DNA of 64,000 nt from Isoetes taiwanensis (Eukaryota; Streptophyta; Lycopodiopsida; Isoetales; Isoetaceae). Shown one piece after another: positions 32,389 to 42,929 of the stretch. Position numbers and translations under genes: made by a program. Each line of letters opens with the position of its first letter. The first letter of the stretch is position 1. The notes beneath the pieces were generated by a model, which had not been told where the DNA came from, did no database searches, and worked only from the letters and a program-made list of their open reading frames with translations. Location of the stretch: NCBI GenBank assembly GCA_021234155.1, contig JAJEKV010000134.1, positions 124,001 through 188,000 of the forward strand. Reading direction: 5' to 3'.

Positions 32389-34454
32389 GGGGAGGGTGGC
32401 CATTGGCTGCTCACTTAAGGGCGTAAACAGAATGGCAGCCATGTGCACACCTGAAATGTTATGCATGCTACATGGTAGCGTGCCCAACGAGATAACCTAC
32501 AATACAGGCCTAAAAACATGCCAAGTACATAATGCCACCTCAAGCTATAAGGTGTCAAAGAAGTGGGAGTAGTGGTACCACCAGGGCTAAGGTGGTAGCC
32601 CCCTAGGATACTAGGCAGCCCATTGAAGGCTACAATGACAAAATTGAAGAGAACCAGCTTTTTTTTAACAGCAATCATGATCAAAAATTGTTAAGCATTC
32701 TTGTATTAAAGCAAATCCACAAAGTTCCCACTGTTTTACATCTCAACCAGAGCAAAAACAATCTGGTTGTACAGCAGAAATGTTCCAATTGTTAAAAGCA
32801 TTAGAAAAGTCTAAAAAATGTCAAATATAGTACATATTCCATTGATTGGGTTGAAGAGCAATTACGGTGCTGCTTCCACAAGAAGAAATGGTGTCATAAC
32901 CTGCAGCACACCTCAGATACATTACTTGGATGGCACACAGTCCAAGCATACAAATACATTTACGTAACCTATAACTTATAAAAGAAATTAATGTAACAAA
33001 ACAAAGTTAATTAAGAAATCAAAACTAAGATAACTAAATGCACTAAAATTAATTTCTTAATCAAAGAAATTTTCTTAATCAAAATTAAGAAATTAATGTA
33101 ACATTTCTATTTCTGCTGGCCTGCACTGGACCCATCTGAATGAAACAATTCATCATCTGTGCACACTTCCTTCAAACTAATGCCGTGGAATAGGACACTT
33201 CCTCTATGCAACATCTTAATTGAAACTTATGGCAGTCAATTTTCCCTGCATGACATGGAGGATGGCACCTAAATAAAAGAACATCCAGTCCAGTCTCATA
33301 ATCAACCATCTGAGCAAGTTCCAGCCTGATTATCAAGATTCCTTGCATAATTACGTGATAATCAGGCACCTTTAGAAGTATCTGTATTTAGAAGTATCTG
33401 TACCTGATTACCTTGTAATTACGCAGCTCAATCAATTTGTTTCAAATACTTGAAATCCAATGGTCATAATTGCAGGCATATAAACAAAGAAAGCCCTGCC
33501 TCAACCGTAACTTAAGGAGGAGGATAACCGGTGAGTGAGGCTAGCTATGGCGGATAAACCATGTAAGGTAAACAATACTTGATTATCATCTTACCAACAT
33601 TAGCTATTTGTTTGATGTTGTAATCCACCGGAATCCGCTAACAAAATCGGCCCTTACCTTATCGAAAGTGCTAACCGCTTCCTTACCATCAAGGTTTTGG
33701 CGCTACTTATGTAAACGGACTAAAGTTTGTATTCACGTCTTTGGACAGACCTCGGCTACAAAGAGAATATATAGACCATAGGCTTCTTAAGTAGCGGTGA
33801 AAACATAACTATGATGGATGATGCAAGAGAAACGAACAAAGGTGGGGACGTACTAATGTTTGTCCGCATTTAAATAGTTGTTGAACTTGTTATGTAACTG
33901 GTGGGTACTTGGGTGGACATCACGCAGACAGCTCCCAGACTCACAAAAGCATCCCTTATAGAGGTGTTTGTCTCACATCATAAATAGGCCTTATTCCCTA
34001 GACCTTATTATATATAGGAGATTTCGGGACTAGAACTAAGCTTCACGATATTTCGACTGTGTACAGTTTGTTCAGACAATTTGATCTGCATATTAGATCA
34101 ATGCTCTGCAATGAGCACTTGTTGTCCCTATAGAAATCCAAGCTTATGATAAAAAATCCAGACATGGCCTCAAGACTGAGAGAATGAAGGTGGATCTATC
34201 TACCCCTGTTACCATGTTTGAATCAAAAATAACTTCTGAAAATAACTTCTGAAAATGCAAACTTTGTTTACCTCTGAAAACAAAGCCTTCGATGATTATG
34301 GCAAAGCCCTCGGTGGACCGCCGTGGAGCCGCGCTTCTCCTCCATCGAGCCTTCACGAGAAACTACGAAAACCCTTGCACAGGTTTGCCACGTCTGCGCG
34401 TGGGCTTGCCACATCTGCGCGTGGGGGCTGCCGCCGTGGACGGCCACCCTCCCC
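32389..34454. mobile_element. 2.07-kb TIR element flanked by TA
   Basis: Perfect 13-bp terminal inverted repeats, GGGGAGGGTGGCC (32389-32401) and its complement (34442-34454), are flanked by TA on both sides (32387-32388, 34455-34456). Removing it with one TA restores the FAD-oxidase frame R-T-T-I-V-E-K-P-A-T. TA target duplication is the mark of Tc1/mariner-type insertion, but the ends do not match the Stowaway consensus. No transposase is visible, so it is non-autonomous. The right end contains a duplicated GCTTGCCACRTCTGCGCGTG. Confidence 0.85.
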
Positions 34455-34530
34455 TACAATTGTAGTTCTAGGGATTAATCGAGATGCAAGGATCACATTC
34501 AAACCTGTGCGATCAGTGCAGACTCCAGGA

Positions 34531-34598
34531 TTTATAGAGCATTGGGCAAAGATGTGCCATGCAGATTTATAGAGCATTGGGCAAAGATGTGCCATGCT
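34531..34598. repeat. 35-bp tandem duplication in the oxidase relic
   Basis: TTTATAGAGCATTGGGCAAAGATGTGCCATG occurs twice with a 35-bp period. It breaks the oxidase reading frame between the Y-P-S-F and A-S-R-L-I-P-R segments. Confidence 0.9.
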
Positions 34599-37500
34599 CG
34601 AAAGGATGGATAAGAGCTGAAAGAGGAGTAAGTGAGATTGAGTTGGGGATGACCATTAACGTATTCTAGAAGGGGAGCGAAAGATGCTTGTGCAGATGAG
34701 AAGTTCTTGTTAGGTATAAGGTATTGGAGAGTAAAGTAAGACAAGCCAATTGCGAAGTAGCCAGACCAACCAAAATCTGCTAACTGTAGAAATGGAAGTG
34801 AACTGGTAGACAAAGTCATGAATTTGGGAAGAATTACTAGAAATGATAACATAGAATGCACCTATGATATTTTGCAGTGCAGGAAATGTTCGAAATGTGA
34901 CCCACATGACCACACCAAAGGTACCTCCTCCGCCACCGCCTGCAAATTGCCAAAAGAGCTCTTGATTCGGCACATGTTGGCAATTCTAATATTCCCATCC
35001 GGAGTTACAAGGGTAAACCGCAAAACATTATCCGCAGCCGGGCCATAGTATCTAGACAAGGCGCTATGTCCTCCACCTTGAACATATCCTCCTGCGACTC
35101 CAACAGGAAGAACCCCGCGTGACCCAACTACCACTACCCCATTCTCGCGTCGCAACCTCGTAGAATACTCTCCATTGAACCCCCCTTCGCGGATTAGGGC
35201 TGCCTCACCTTGTTGCCTTCCACAGTGCCCATCTGCCACAAATGATTTGTCAAACCTAATCCTTTTCAGATTATGCAACCATATACGTAAAGATCCAGGT
35301 GCACTACTTCTGCCCAGAAAATCATGTCATGTGTTCTTCACCACAAGCCTTACGTTGTATTTTGCTGCAAATCTTAGGCTCTCTTGCACATCTTGAATGT
35401 GCAATAGCGTTCAAACATAAATTGGAATCGCTCCTTGATAGCAAGGTATGTTTGGATCGCTGTTAATCAGGCAGGTTTGGTCATCAAAAGCCTCCCAATT
35501 TGGATATTGCATAGAGCCCACCTGATCAGCTCTCCAGAAAGCATTTGTCCAATTGCTAGTGGCTATTTGGCATAGCTGTGAATTGTAGTTGGGATAGTGC
35601 GGTAGAAAGCAGATGGATGGGGCTTAAGGAGGTAGGGTCGTCCTTCTTGGAGACTTCAATGCGCGGACAGGAGTAGAGCAGCCCATGCGACTTGACCCCT
35701 CGGGCCGACGATGTCCTCGCATTTACGCGCAAAGCAACCCGCCACGAGGATCGGATGACAGCCAGGTCACTCGCTTTGGCAGACAGTTGCTCCTGCTATG
35801 TGGTATTTTTGACTTGATAATTTGCAATGGCCTGTCACAGTGGCCCGATTCTCGCAAGTGCACATGCAGACAGGACAATCAGGGGGGAGGGTCTAGTGTG
35901 GTGGACTATGTGCTCGTAGTTGCGCAAGATATGCATCTCGTCAGTCGTTTCCGGGTGGGCACAGACAGTCGGGATGAGGAGGTCGACTCAGATCACCTCC
36001 CACTTTATTTGGACTTGGTTTGGCAAGCCGCCAGAACCCCCACTATGCCAGCCCCTCGCCGTCCTCAGTTGAGACTAGATTATGAGCAGGCAGAGGACTA
36101 CGCCGAGATGCTCATGGACGCCCTCCCAGTAATTCTGCGGACCTCCACACTAGAGCAGCAGACAGACCAGCTGACTTCGCTATTACGGGATGCAGCGGAC
36201 AGGTGCTTTGGCGTCGCCGCTCAGGGTCAGCAACATTCCCGCGTAACCGATGGTTTGATGCGGAGTGTAAAGAACGCAAGCCTCAATCCCGCACATTCGG
36301 ATCCGTGTACCCTTGTAGGCCACCGACACGCATCACCGCGCCCATCTGAAGGAGACAAAGGCGCGGTACCTTGCCAGGCATCAGGGGGAGATGTTCGGCC
36401 TGCTGGACACTCATCCTCGAACCTTTTGGCGCAGAGTGCTTCGAAGGCCAGCCCAGCCTACAGGGGACATCACACCCGGGCAGTGGGAACAGTACTTGCA
36501 GCAGCTCTATGACCCGCCAGGGACGCGTACGCCCATACCCCCACAGGATGGCCCCCCATTGGTTCTCGTGGAGGAGGATGTTGAGGAGGGCCTGCAACGG
36601 CTGGCTAATGGGAAGGCAGCTGACCTCGATGGTATCATTAGGGCGGATTTGGGGTCTCAAAATGGCCTCCTATCAGCCATTCCACGTCATATTTCCGCTC
36701 CTTTTTCCCCATGCCACCTAGGATACCAAAATCTCATCATTACAGATTTACTTGGAATATTCTCCCGGAATAAGGGGGATTGCGCATTCATGGCGCCATA
36801 TGTATTTAATTCTGTTGGTTGTCAGACAGGCTGATGCAACATGTGGCGCTTCTAAAAAGCCACTTGCATTATAGCATACCTGCAACTCATGACAGTGCCT
36901 CTTGGTTTGTCAGATACCAAGCGTGCGTGTCACCGATTCTTGCGCTATTTTCATTTAGAGGCCATGGCCATACAAGCTTCCCGCCTTCCACATTTCAAAA
37001 TTTGAATGTGTAGGTTGAAGCTTTGTATCAGACTTTCATTTCAAAGCCAAGGGTCATACTTTATGGGTGGTTCACATGGAGAAGTTTAGGCCCTCCGCCG
37101 AAGTTCTCGCGCGAGTCAAGATCGATTAAAAAATTTATTTGCATCAGCTATGCAAGTTGGATCTTGCAAGGGCTGATTTTTCCAAAACGGGCTGAATTTT
37201 TTGCCTCGGCCCAAGTTCGTGAGGTTTTAAGCCAGCCATAGTTCGTCCATGTGAACCCAAAGATTAACCGGGATCTTTACTTCATCCCAATACTGGGCTT
37301 TCAGCCCCTACAATTCGAAATTTGAATTTGCTTAATGTATAAAAGCATGGATTGTAGGAGAATGAACTTTTCGATTTCCATATGCACGTTGCAAATTTCA
37401 AAAAACGAGGTTAGTACCGGACGTTCGGCTCACACGGTTTAATTGTCTTTGGGGCATACAAATTGTACACCTTCATTTCAAGGCCGCGCGATCCACGCAA

Positions 37501-37611
37501 ATATGGAAGCTCCAAATGATGTGTGGATAAGGATCCAACCGACTACACTAATATGCTCCAGTCTTCAATCGCAAAAAAGGAGGTCTAAAAAATAAGAACT
37601 TAGACCTCGAC

Positions 37612-37860
37612 GTGTTGTGTCTTGCAGGCTCAAAAAGTGTTGACATCTGGGCGGATGGCAGTTTATATCCATTGGATCCGTTGAGTGGCAAGAAACCGTC
37701 ATTTCAGGACGTTTCAAGTTTAGTCCGATTTTGTGGTGACGGTAACTCTGGCCTCCTAGGATATTGTGAGAGATTGAGAGAGGATGAAGGCATTCGGAAT
37801 CGAATACAGTTCCTTGAGATGAGCTGTTCCGATGAACTAAGGAAGGGGAAATGTCCGTGA
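37612..37860 (+). other. Exon-like ORF in the TIR element
   Basis: A 82-codon frame follows a good splice-acceptor-like TTGTGTCTTGCAG. It encodes a peptide of balanced composition (S-V-D-I-W-A-D-G-S-L-Y-P-L-D-P and G-L-L-G-Y-C-E-R-L-R-E-D-E) ending in TGA. I do not recognise it. It could be a captured host exon (Pack-type cargo) or a chance frame. Confidence 0.3.
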
Positions 37861-38179
37861 AGATGCTAATAAATGACATTATACTTTGCAATGTGAAGGG
37901 TTTATACATTCTTGAAGTACAAAGGTTATGGTGTTTGTGTTTAGATACCGCTAATACAAGAAGTCTTTGACTACCTTTAACAATAGATTCCTTTAAAACT
38001 CTATTGCTATTTAAATTATAGCAAAAATGAGTCTTGAAACTCTTTAAGTAGTAGAAGAACTCTTTGACTAGTTATCCATTTGATGACCATTTTTTAAGAA
38101 AATATGATATGTGACATTCTTATATGCAAACATTCATAAAATTTATGAACATTGAAGGTCAAAGCCATCCTTGTTTAAA

Positions 38180-39240
38180 GAGGATCATATGATGCGAAAT
38201 CTTCATGCTGTAAGTAATTGCATATAAAAATTACTGGTGTGATCCTTGCGTAAAAAAAGTAAATAGAAACACAAATATTCAACTTACAACTTAGCGTAAA
38301 CAAATAGTATTTTAATAAACCAACACTTTATATACTAACACTTTACACTTTAAATAAGATATTTCTTTCTTTCCTTTTACTTGAAAGCTATTTTTTCAAG
38401 ATGGATCACACCAAGTTTAATAATACATATGCAAAAAAAAAGGGACACACTAAATTGCATGGTGTGATCCACTTTCTTATTTGTTGTCAAATTAAAATTA
38501 AACACAAGTACTCATTCCTATTTGTATCTAAAATGCTTTTACCACTCTTAAGTACATAAGTCATTATCCCTTTTCAAAGAGCATATTATTTTTCAAGAAG
38601 GATCACACCAAGTTTAATAGTACATATGCAACAAAATGGAACACACTAAATTCGCGTGATCGTGTGATCCACTTTCTTATTTGTTGTCAAATTAAAATTA
38701 AACACAAGTACCCCTTCTCATTTAATGCTTTACCACCCCAAGTGCATAAAGTTATTAGTCCTTTTCAAAGAGCATATCTTTTTTTTAAGAAGGATCACAT
38801 CAAGCATCCTATTTGCATCTAAAATACTTTACCAACTCTAGTAGTACATAAAGTTATTAGCCCTTTTCAAAAGCAAACACTTTATCAATAAATGAGCACG
38901 TCACATATCCACACTTAACTTCAAATAAGACACATATATATTTCTTTTATTAAAAGATAATCAAAGTAATTTTACTATAGGAAGTCATGTTTTTCCAAAA
39001 AGATCACACCAAGTTTAATTTTGTATAAGCTAAAAAGGTTGGAATATACTAAATTCGCATGGTGTGATCCACTTTCTTGTTTGTTGTCAATAGATAATAA
39101 CACCAAGTCCCTCATCAATAGTCTCCCATTTGCATATAAAATATGTATCATTCCAAGTTATATTATGTTTTATGAACTAAACTTTTTCAAAGAGGGTCCC
39201 AAAGCAAAATACAAACACATAATCAATAAGCCAACACTTT
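38180..39240. repeat. Array of about 195-bp units with GGATCACACC hairpins
   Basis: GGATCACACCAAGTTTAAT recurs near 38402, 38602 and 38999 (as AGATCACACC), with a variant at 38794, and each is followed about 60-70 bp later by TGGTGTGATCC or a relic. The motif and its complement can pair. Isolated relatives occur near 38190 and 39765-39833. The units also share CACTTTCTTATTTGTTGTCAA. It looks like a small satellite inside the TIR element. Confidence 0.75.
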
Positions 39241-42200
39241 ACCAACAACCAAAGCTTTATTAAATAAGATTTTTATGTTATTTTATCAAACCTAACAATG
39301 TTTCCATATGTGACACTTTGAGTTAACTGATCCAAAAGCTCATGAAAGGACATTTTATACAATATGTCTTTGGAGCTTTTGTGTCGTGGCATTAGTAAAC
39401 ACCTCTAATGGAGCAAATATTTTGTAACTCATTTTTTCAACAACCCTGGATGCACGTCTTATCAAACATTTCTTCATTGCAAGGACACCATTCTCATAAG
39501 GCTTGCACAATTCGCTTAAATGAGGTCATGGGACAACTTTGAAGCTCGGCTCCCACAATTTTACAACGTAAAACTAGATGCCCATTGCCCTGAATGTATA
39601 TCTTGGAAAAGCATGTCTCTTATGTCCATATGTTAGACAACAACGATGCCAGTAATGCTTTTCCCTAGTCCCAAATCCCCGACATCTGATAAATATAGCC
39701 CAAAGAAAAATATTTGATTCAGTGAGTGAATATAAATCAAGAAGAGGGAAGAAAAAAGAAGCAAGGATCACATGACGCGAAATCTCACTACACATTTACA
39801 AAGTGCATATGCATTTTCGCATGGTGTGATCCATGTATTATTGAGGGTGCAAATTTGCAAATATCCTCCTCTTCAAACCCCTTCCCCCCCTCCCTTCCCT
39901 TTTTTTTTTTGCAATATACTATCCATAGCATTTATTTTGAACCCTATAGTTCTACCTATTCATTGCGTATGAATGTCGCTCCGGCGATGTAACTCCATAG
40001 TCATCCTTCGTTAAGGATAGCATTCTCACCCACAAGCCTATGGATAGATATCCTTCCACCGCCATGCCTTTATTGTTTTGTAAGTGATGAACTAGCAGAA
40101 GCAATGTAGGAGTACTAGGAGCAATGATGGATGCAATTAGAGATACAGTCGGTCGTTGAATTGTAAGAATGAATGGCGTGGAGCAATCACGATGAATGGG
40201 AAGAGTGAAAAGTAGGAAAACTTTGAATGAAAATTTGGGTAGTAAAAACATGGCATGTAACGTGACGTTTGTTTGTCCGCACATCGTCTCGCCGTTGTTG
40301 CTTAACTCTATGCTCGCCAAAAAAACACAGACACTATGGAGACTTGGATTCCAAATGAAGATTAAGGAGAGGATGCACGAAGCGGCTTAATGTGAACAAT
40401 GGAAATCTTGGTGCCAAAATTTGAAAAGGTGGTTGGTGCATGTGGGCATGTGCACAATAGGCGGAAAAATAGCCATTATTTTGGTCCGCGAGCACGATTT
40501 TCGAAAAATGCGGGCCATTAATGTGGTTGCAATGAATGCACAAACATGTCCTATGAAATTTTCGGCCATGTGGATGCCAAGTAAGCCTGTTCCTCTTTCT
40601 ACTTGCCAACTAATAATCGACTTTGGAAAAAAATGCTAAAACATCATTGGTCGCGAGAAACATGACGTGGAATTTCGGCATCCAAGATAAGGGCCATTTT
40701 GAGACCCCCAACCGCCCTAATGGCAGGCCGAAGTTACTCAAAATGGGCAGGCGTACCGCTTGTCTTTGGCCCTCACTACCCCATTCAACAGAAGCATTGC
40801 AGAAGGTCTCCCCGACAATGGACCACAAGCTGTGGTTGTTCCCATTCACAAGGCGGGCGACCCACTTCGTCCAGGCCAATTCTGGGACGATCATGGTCAT
40901 TTCAAGATTTGCCAAAGCTGTTATCGGCATTCTCGAAAGCAAAGACTTGACCCGGCTGGGCGAGGGCAAAGAGATGTGCGAGCCCTCACACAAAGGCGGG
41001 CTTTAGACCCCGCCACTCAACGATTGACCATATCTTTACTTCGCGGGTAATCGATTGAAGACGGTAGGAATCATCGGTAGGACTTGTATTGTCGCTTTGT
41101 GGACTTCGGCGAAGGCTTTTGATACTGATTCCAAAGGGGAAAAGTGTAGGCTAGGATGCGTCAATCTGGGGCTCCCTTTACTTTGTCGTGCGTAATGCCA
41201 TATCTGAGGTTGTATGAGAGTTGTTTTGGGGGATGTGCCGACGGGCCAAGCATTCACCAAGAGTATCGGGGTCGGCCAGGTTGCCCCTCTCGCCAACACT
41301 TTTGGCCTCTACATTGATCGCTTAGAGCCCCGGCTTATCGAGCATGGGGATGGCATACAACTTTTGCACTGTGTCATCCGCCCGGCTCATCTATGCGGAC
41401 GATGTTGGCCTCACCCCCACACCCGAAGCTATGCGGTCTCACGGATGCCCTAGACACATTTTGTCGCTACGACATGCTTGGCGTGAACCGCCAAGACGGT
41501 GGTGGTTCTCATATCCTCTTTCACGTCACCCCATGCCTCCCGCACTCACATATTGGGGGCGGCTGTGGACGCCACGCCCACCTACAAGTATCTAGGGTGG
41601 AGTTCCCCTCCTCGCCTCTGGCTGGGAGGCGTCTATCCGCTATGGTGTGACAGTGGCCGAAAGCGCTTTTACGCCATGCAACAACAAGGTCACCACCGTG
41701 CAGAGCTCTATGATTGGGGCCATCGGTCACATCCGTTAGGCTCCGCACCGGTCGAGCCTTCCGGCCGTCTCTTTGGCTATTACATGGAATGACTTGGAGC
41801 GGTGAAGAAGGCATTTTTGGCACGGGCACTTGGGTGAAACCTTCGGGTTCCCTATCGGATTGGCTGCGCAGAAACCGGATTCTTGCCGCTTGGCTGGCAG
41901 CCCTTGATAGACACATCGTCTATTTTCGAGAAAGTGGTTACTATGGGTGATGCTCGCTCCTCGCACCGGGCTTACACCGTGGCAATGAGTCCTTGGCCCG
42001 CTTAGGGCCCGTTGGAGGGGTAAGAGAGCCCGGTGGTTCGCCAGATGGAACGGCAGAGCAATGTATGCGCCGCTAGGTGGACCTGGCGGCCGATTGTGAC
42101 GGCTGCGGGGAGTACCTAGACGCTTGTTTCCTTTGGCAAGCTCGGGATCCCGGCTTAAAAGGAGTCAAAACGCCCATTACAAGGAGCACATCAACCCCGT

Positions 42201-42929
42201 GTTAGCCCGGGGCCCACATCTCTACTGTGTTCCCAACCGCCCGGAAAGCGCTGAGACTCATTGCCTCCATTCGCGACAGTGCCCACCATCTTCGTGATCG
42301 GAGGCAGGCGGTGGATTTGGGAGCCCCGCCGGGACGGGCTCTGCCAATCTTTGTCAAACGGGTGCCATTGAGGATGAGTCTCACACTTTCCAGAGTTGCC
42401 CGGCGTTGCTCGGCCAGGTGCGGTGACACGCCCCTTAGTACGGCGGACTTGCCCTTACATTTGCCTTTGATGAACACACCGCCAAGATGCGTGCCACGGG
42501 GTCGCATACATTCGTGAGGTCTTGGACCTCGAGGGTCACCTTTGCCCCCGCCTGGCCGCTACCGATTAGGGCATCTGCGGGTGCGGTGCATGATCAGATA
42601 TATTTGGGTGTCTCGATTTTGTATGTTAGTTTGTCGCCAGGTGATTGTACGCCACGATTTTTCCTCGAAAACCCTTGGTGGGGGTTTTAATCGAGGCAAG
42701 AATCCGCTTTTGCGTTTTTGTATTGGGTCCCATAGACCGATTGGTCTCCGTGGACGATAAAAGTAACTTCCTTCCTTCCTTCCTTCCTTCCATTTAAAGA
42801 ATTGGAAAATGCCATCCACGCCTGCTGTGTTGGCCAGCAATTCTGGTGTGGCATACACCAAGTTCTAGCATTAAGTTGGTGCACTAGAGGTTGGAGGAGG
42901 ACCAAGATTAGAAGATAAAGGCAAGCCAT

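Larger units (their letters stand above)
36641..40717. mobile_element. 4.08-kb TIR element flanked by TA, inside the LINE
   Basis: Ends begin GGGCGG and continue to a shared GGGGTCTCAAAATGGCC within 27 bp, with one indel and one or two substitutions, in inverted orientation. TA flanks both sides (36639-36640, 40718-40719). Removing the element and one TA restores the LINE frame D-G-I...K-L-L-K, matching the uninterrupted LINE copy (D-G-I-E-A-K-L-L-K). No transposase is recognised. Inside are an exon-like ORF (37612-37860) and a repeat array of about 195 bp per unit. Confidence 0.85.
35622..42791 (+). mobile_element. YADD-type LINE inserted in the FAD oxidase, ends in (TTCC)n
   Basis: Second copy of the LINE family seen at 22,041. 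It is 5'-truncated, beginning in the endonuclease (V-V-L-L-G-D-F-N-A-R-T-G near 35,635), and has a well-preserved 275-codon stretch (35685-36512). RT is split by the 4.08-kb TIR element and resumes at 40718 (K-L-L-K, then H-K-A-G-D-P; L-I-Y-A-D-D-V-G-L near 41,385). A C-terminal Cys/His region (D-E-S-H-T-F-Q-S-C-P) lies near 42,375. The 3' UTR with CGATTGGTCTCCGTGGAC ends in a TTCC repeat (42767-42791). It interrupts the oxidase just after its signal peptide region. It carries many more frameshifts after the TIR element than before. Confidence 0.85.
31965..42929 (-). pseudogene. Fungal-type FAD-linked oxidase (BBE-like), split by two insertions
   Basis: Three collinear minus-strand pieces. 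Piece 1 (42929 to about 42792): a hydrophobic signal peptide (M-A-C-L-Y-L-L-I-L-V-L-L) followed by C-W-P-T-Q-Q-A-W...S-L-N-G, typical of the mature N-terminus. Piece 2 (about 35621 to 34457): Y-N-S-Q-L-C, L-V-V-K-N-T-stop-H-D-F-L-G-R-S (the Gly codon before the His of the usual NTGHDFLGRS is now TGA; the His is the expected flavin attachment residue), G-V-A-G-G-Y-V-Q-G-G-G-H-S and A-G-G-G-G-G-G-T-F-G-V-V, then A-S-R-L-I-P-R. Piece 3 (32386 to 32039): the BBE domain with A-Y-L-N-E-A-D-Y-N-E-P-N-W-Q-Q-S-F-F-G; a K-K-V-D-P remnant lies in another frame near 32030. Besides the insertions there are two stops and at least three frameshifts. The family oxidises alcohols or sugars with covalent FAD, usually as secreted enzymes. 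GGYVQGGGHS is the fungal wording; plant BBE proteins read GGHFSGGG. Confidence 0.85.

Noticed and set aside
38180-39240. CRISPR-like repeat array
   Set aside because: Plant nuclear context, units of about 195 bp, variable repeats and no uniform spacers.
36641-40717. PIF/Harbinger insertion with TTA/TAA target
   Set aside because: TTA on the left and TAA on the right are not direct copies; TA on both sides is, and it restores the LINE reading frame.
42559-42861. Minus-strand ORF over the TTCC repeat
   Set aside because: Only the part above 42,792 belongs to the oxidase N-terminus; the rest is LINE 3' UTR.
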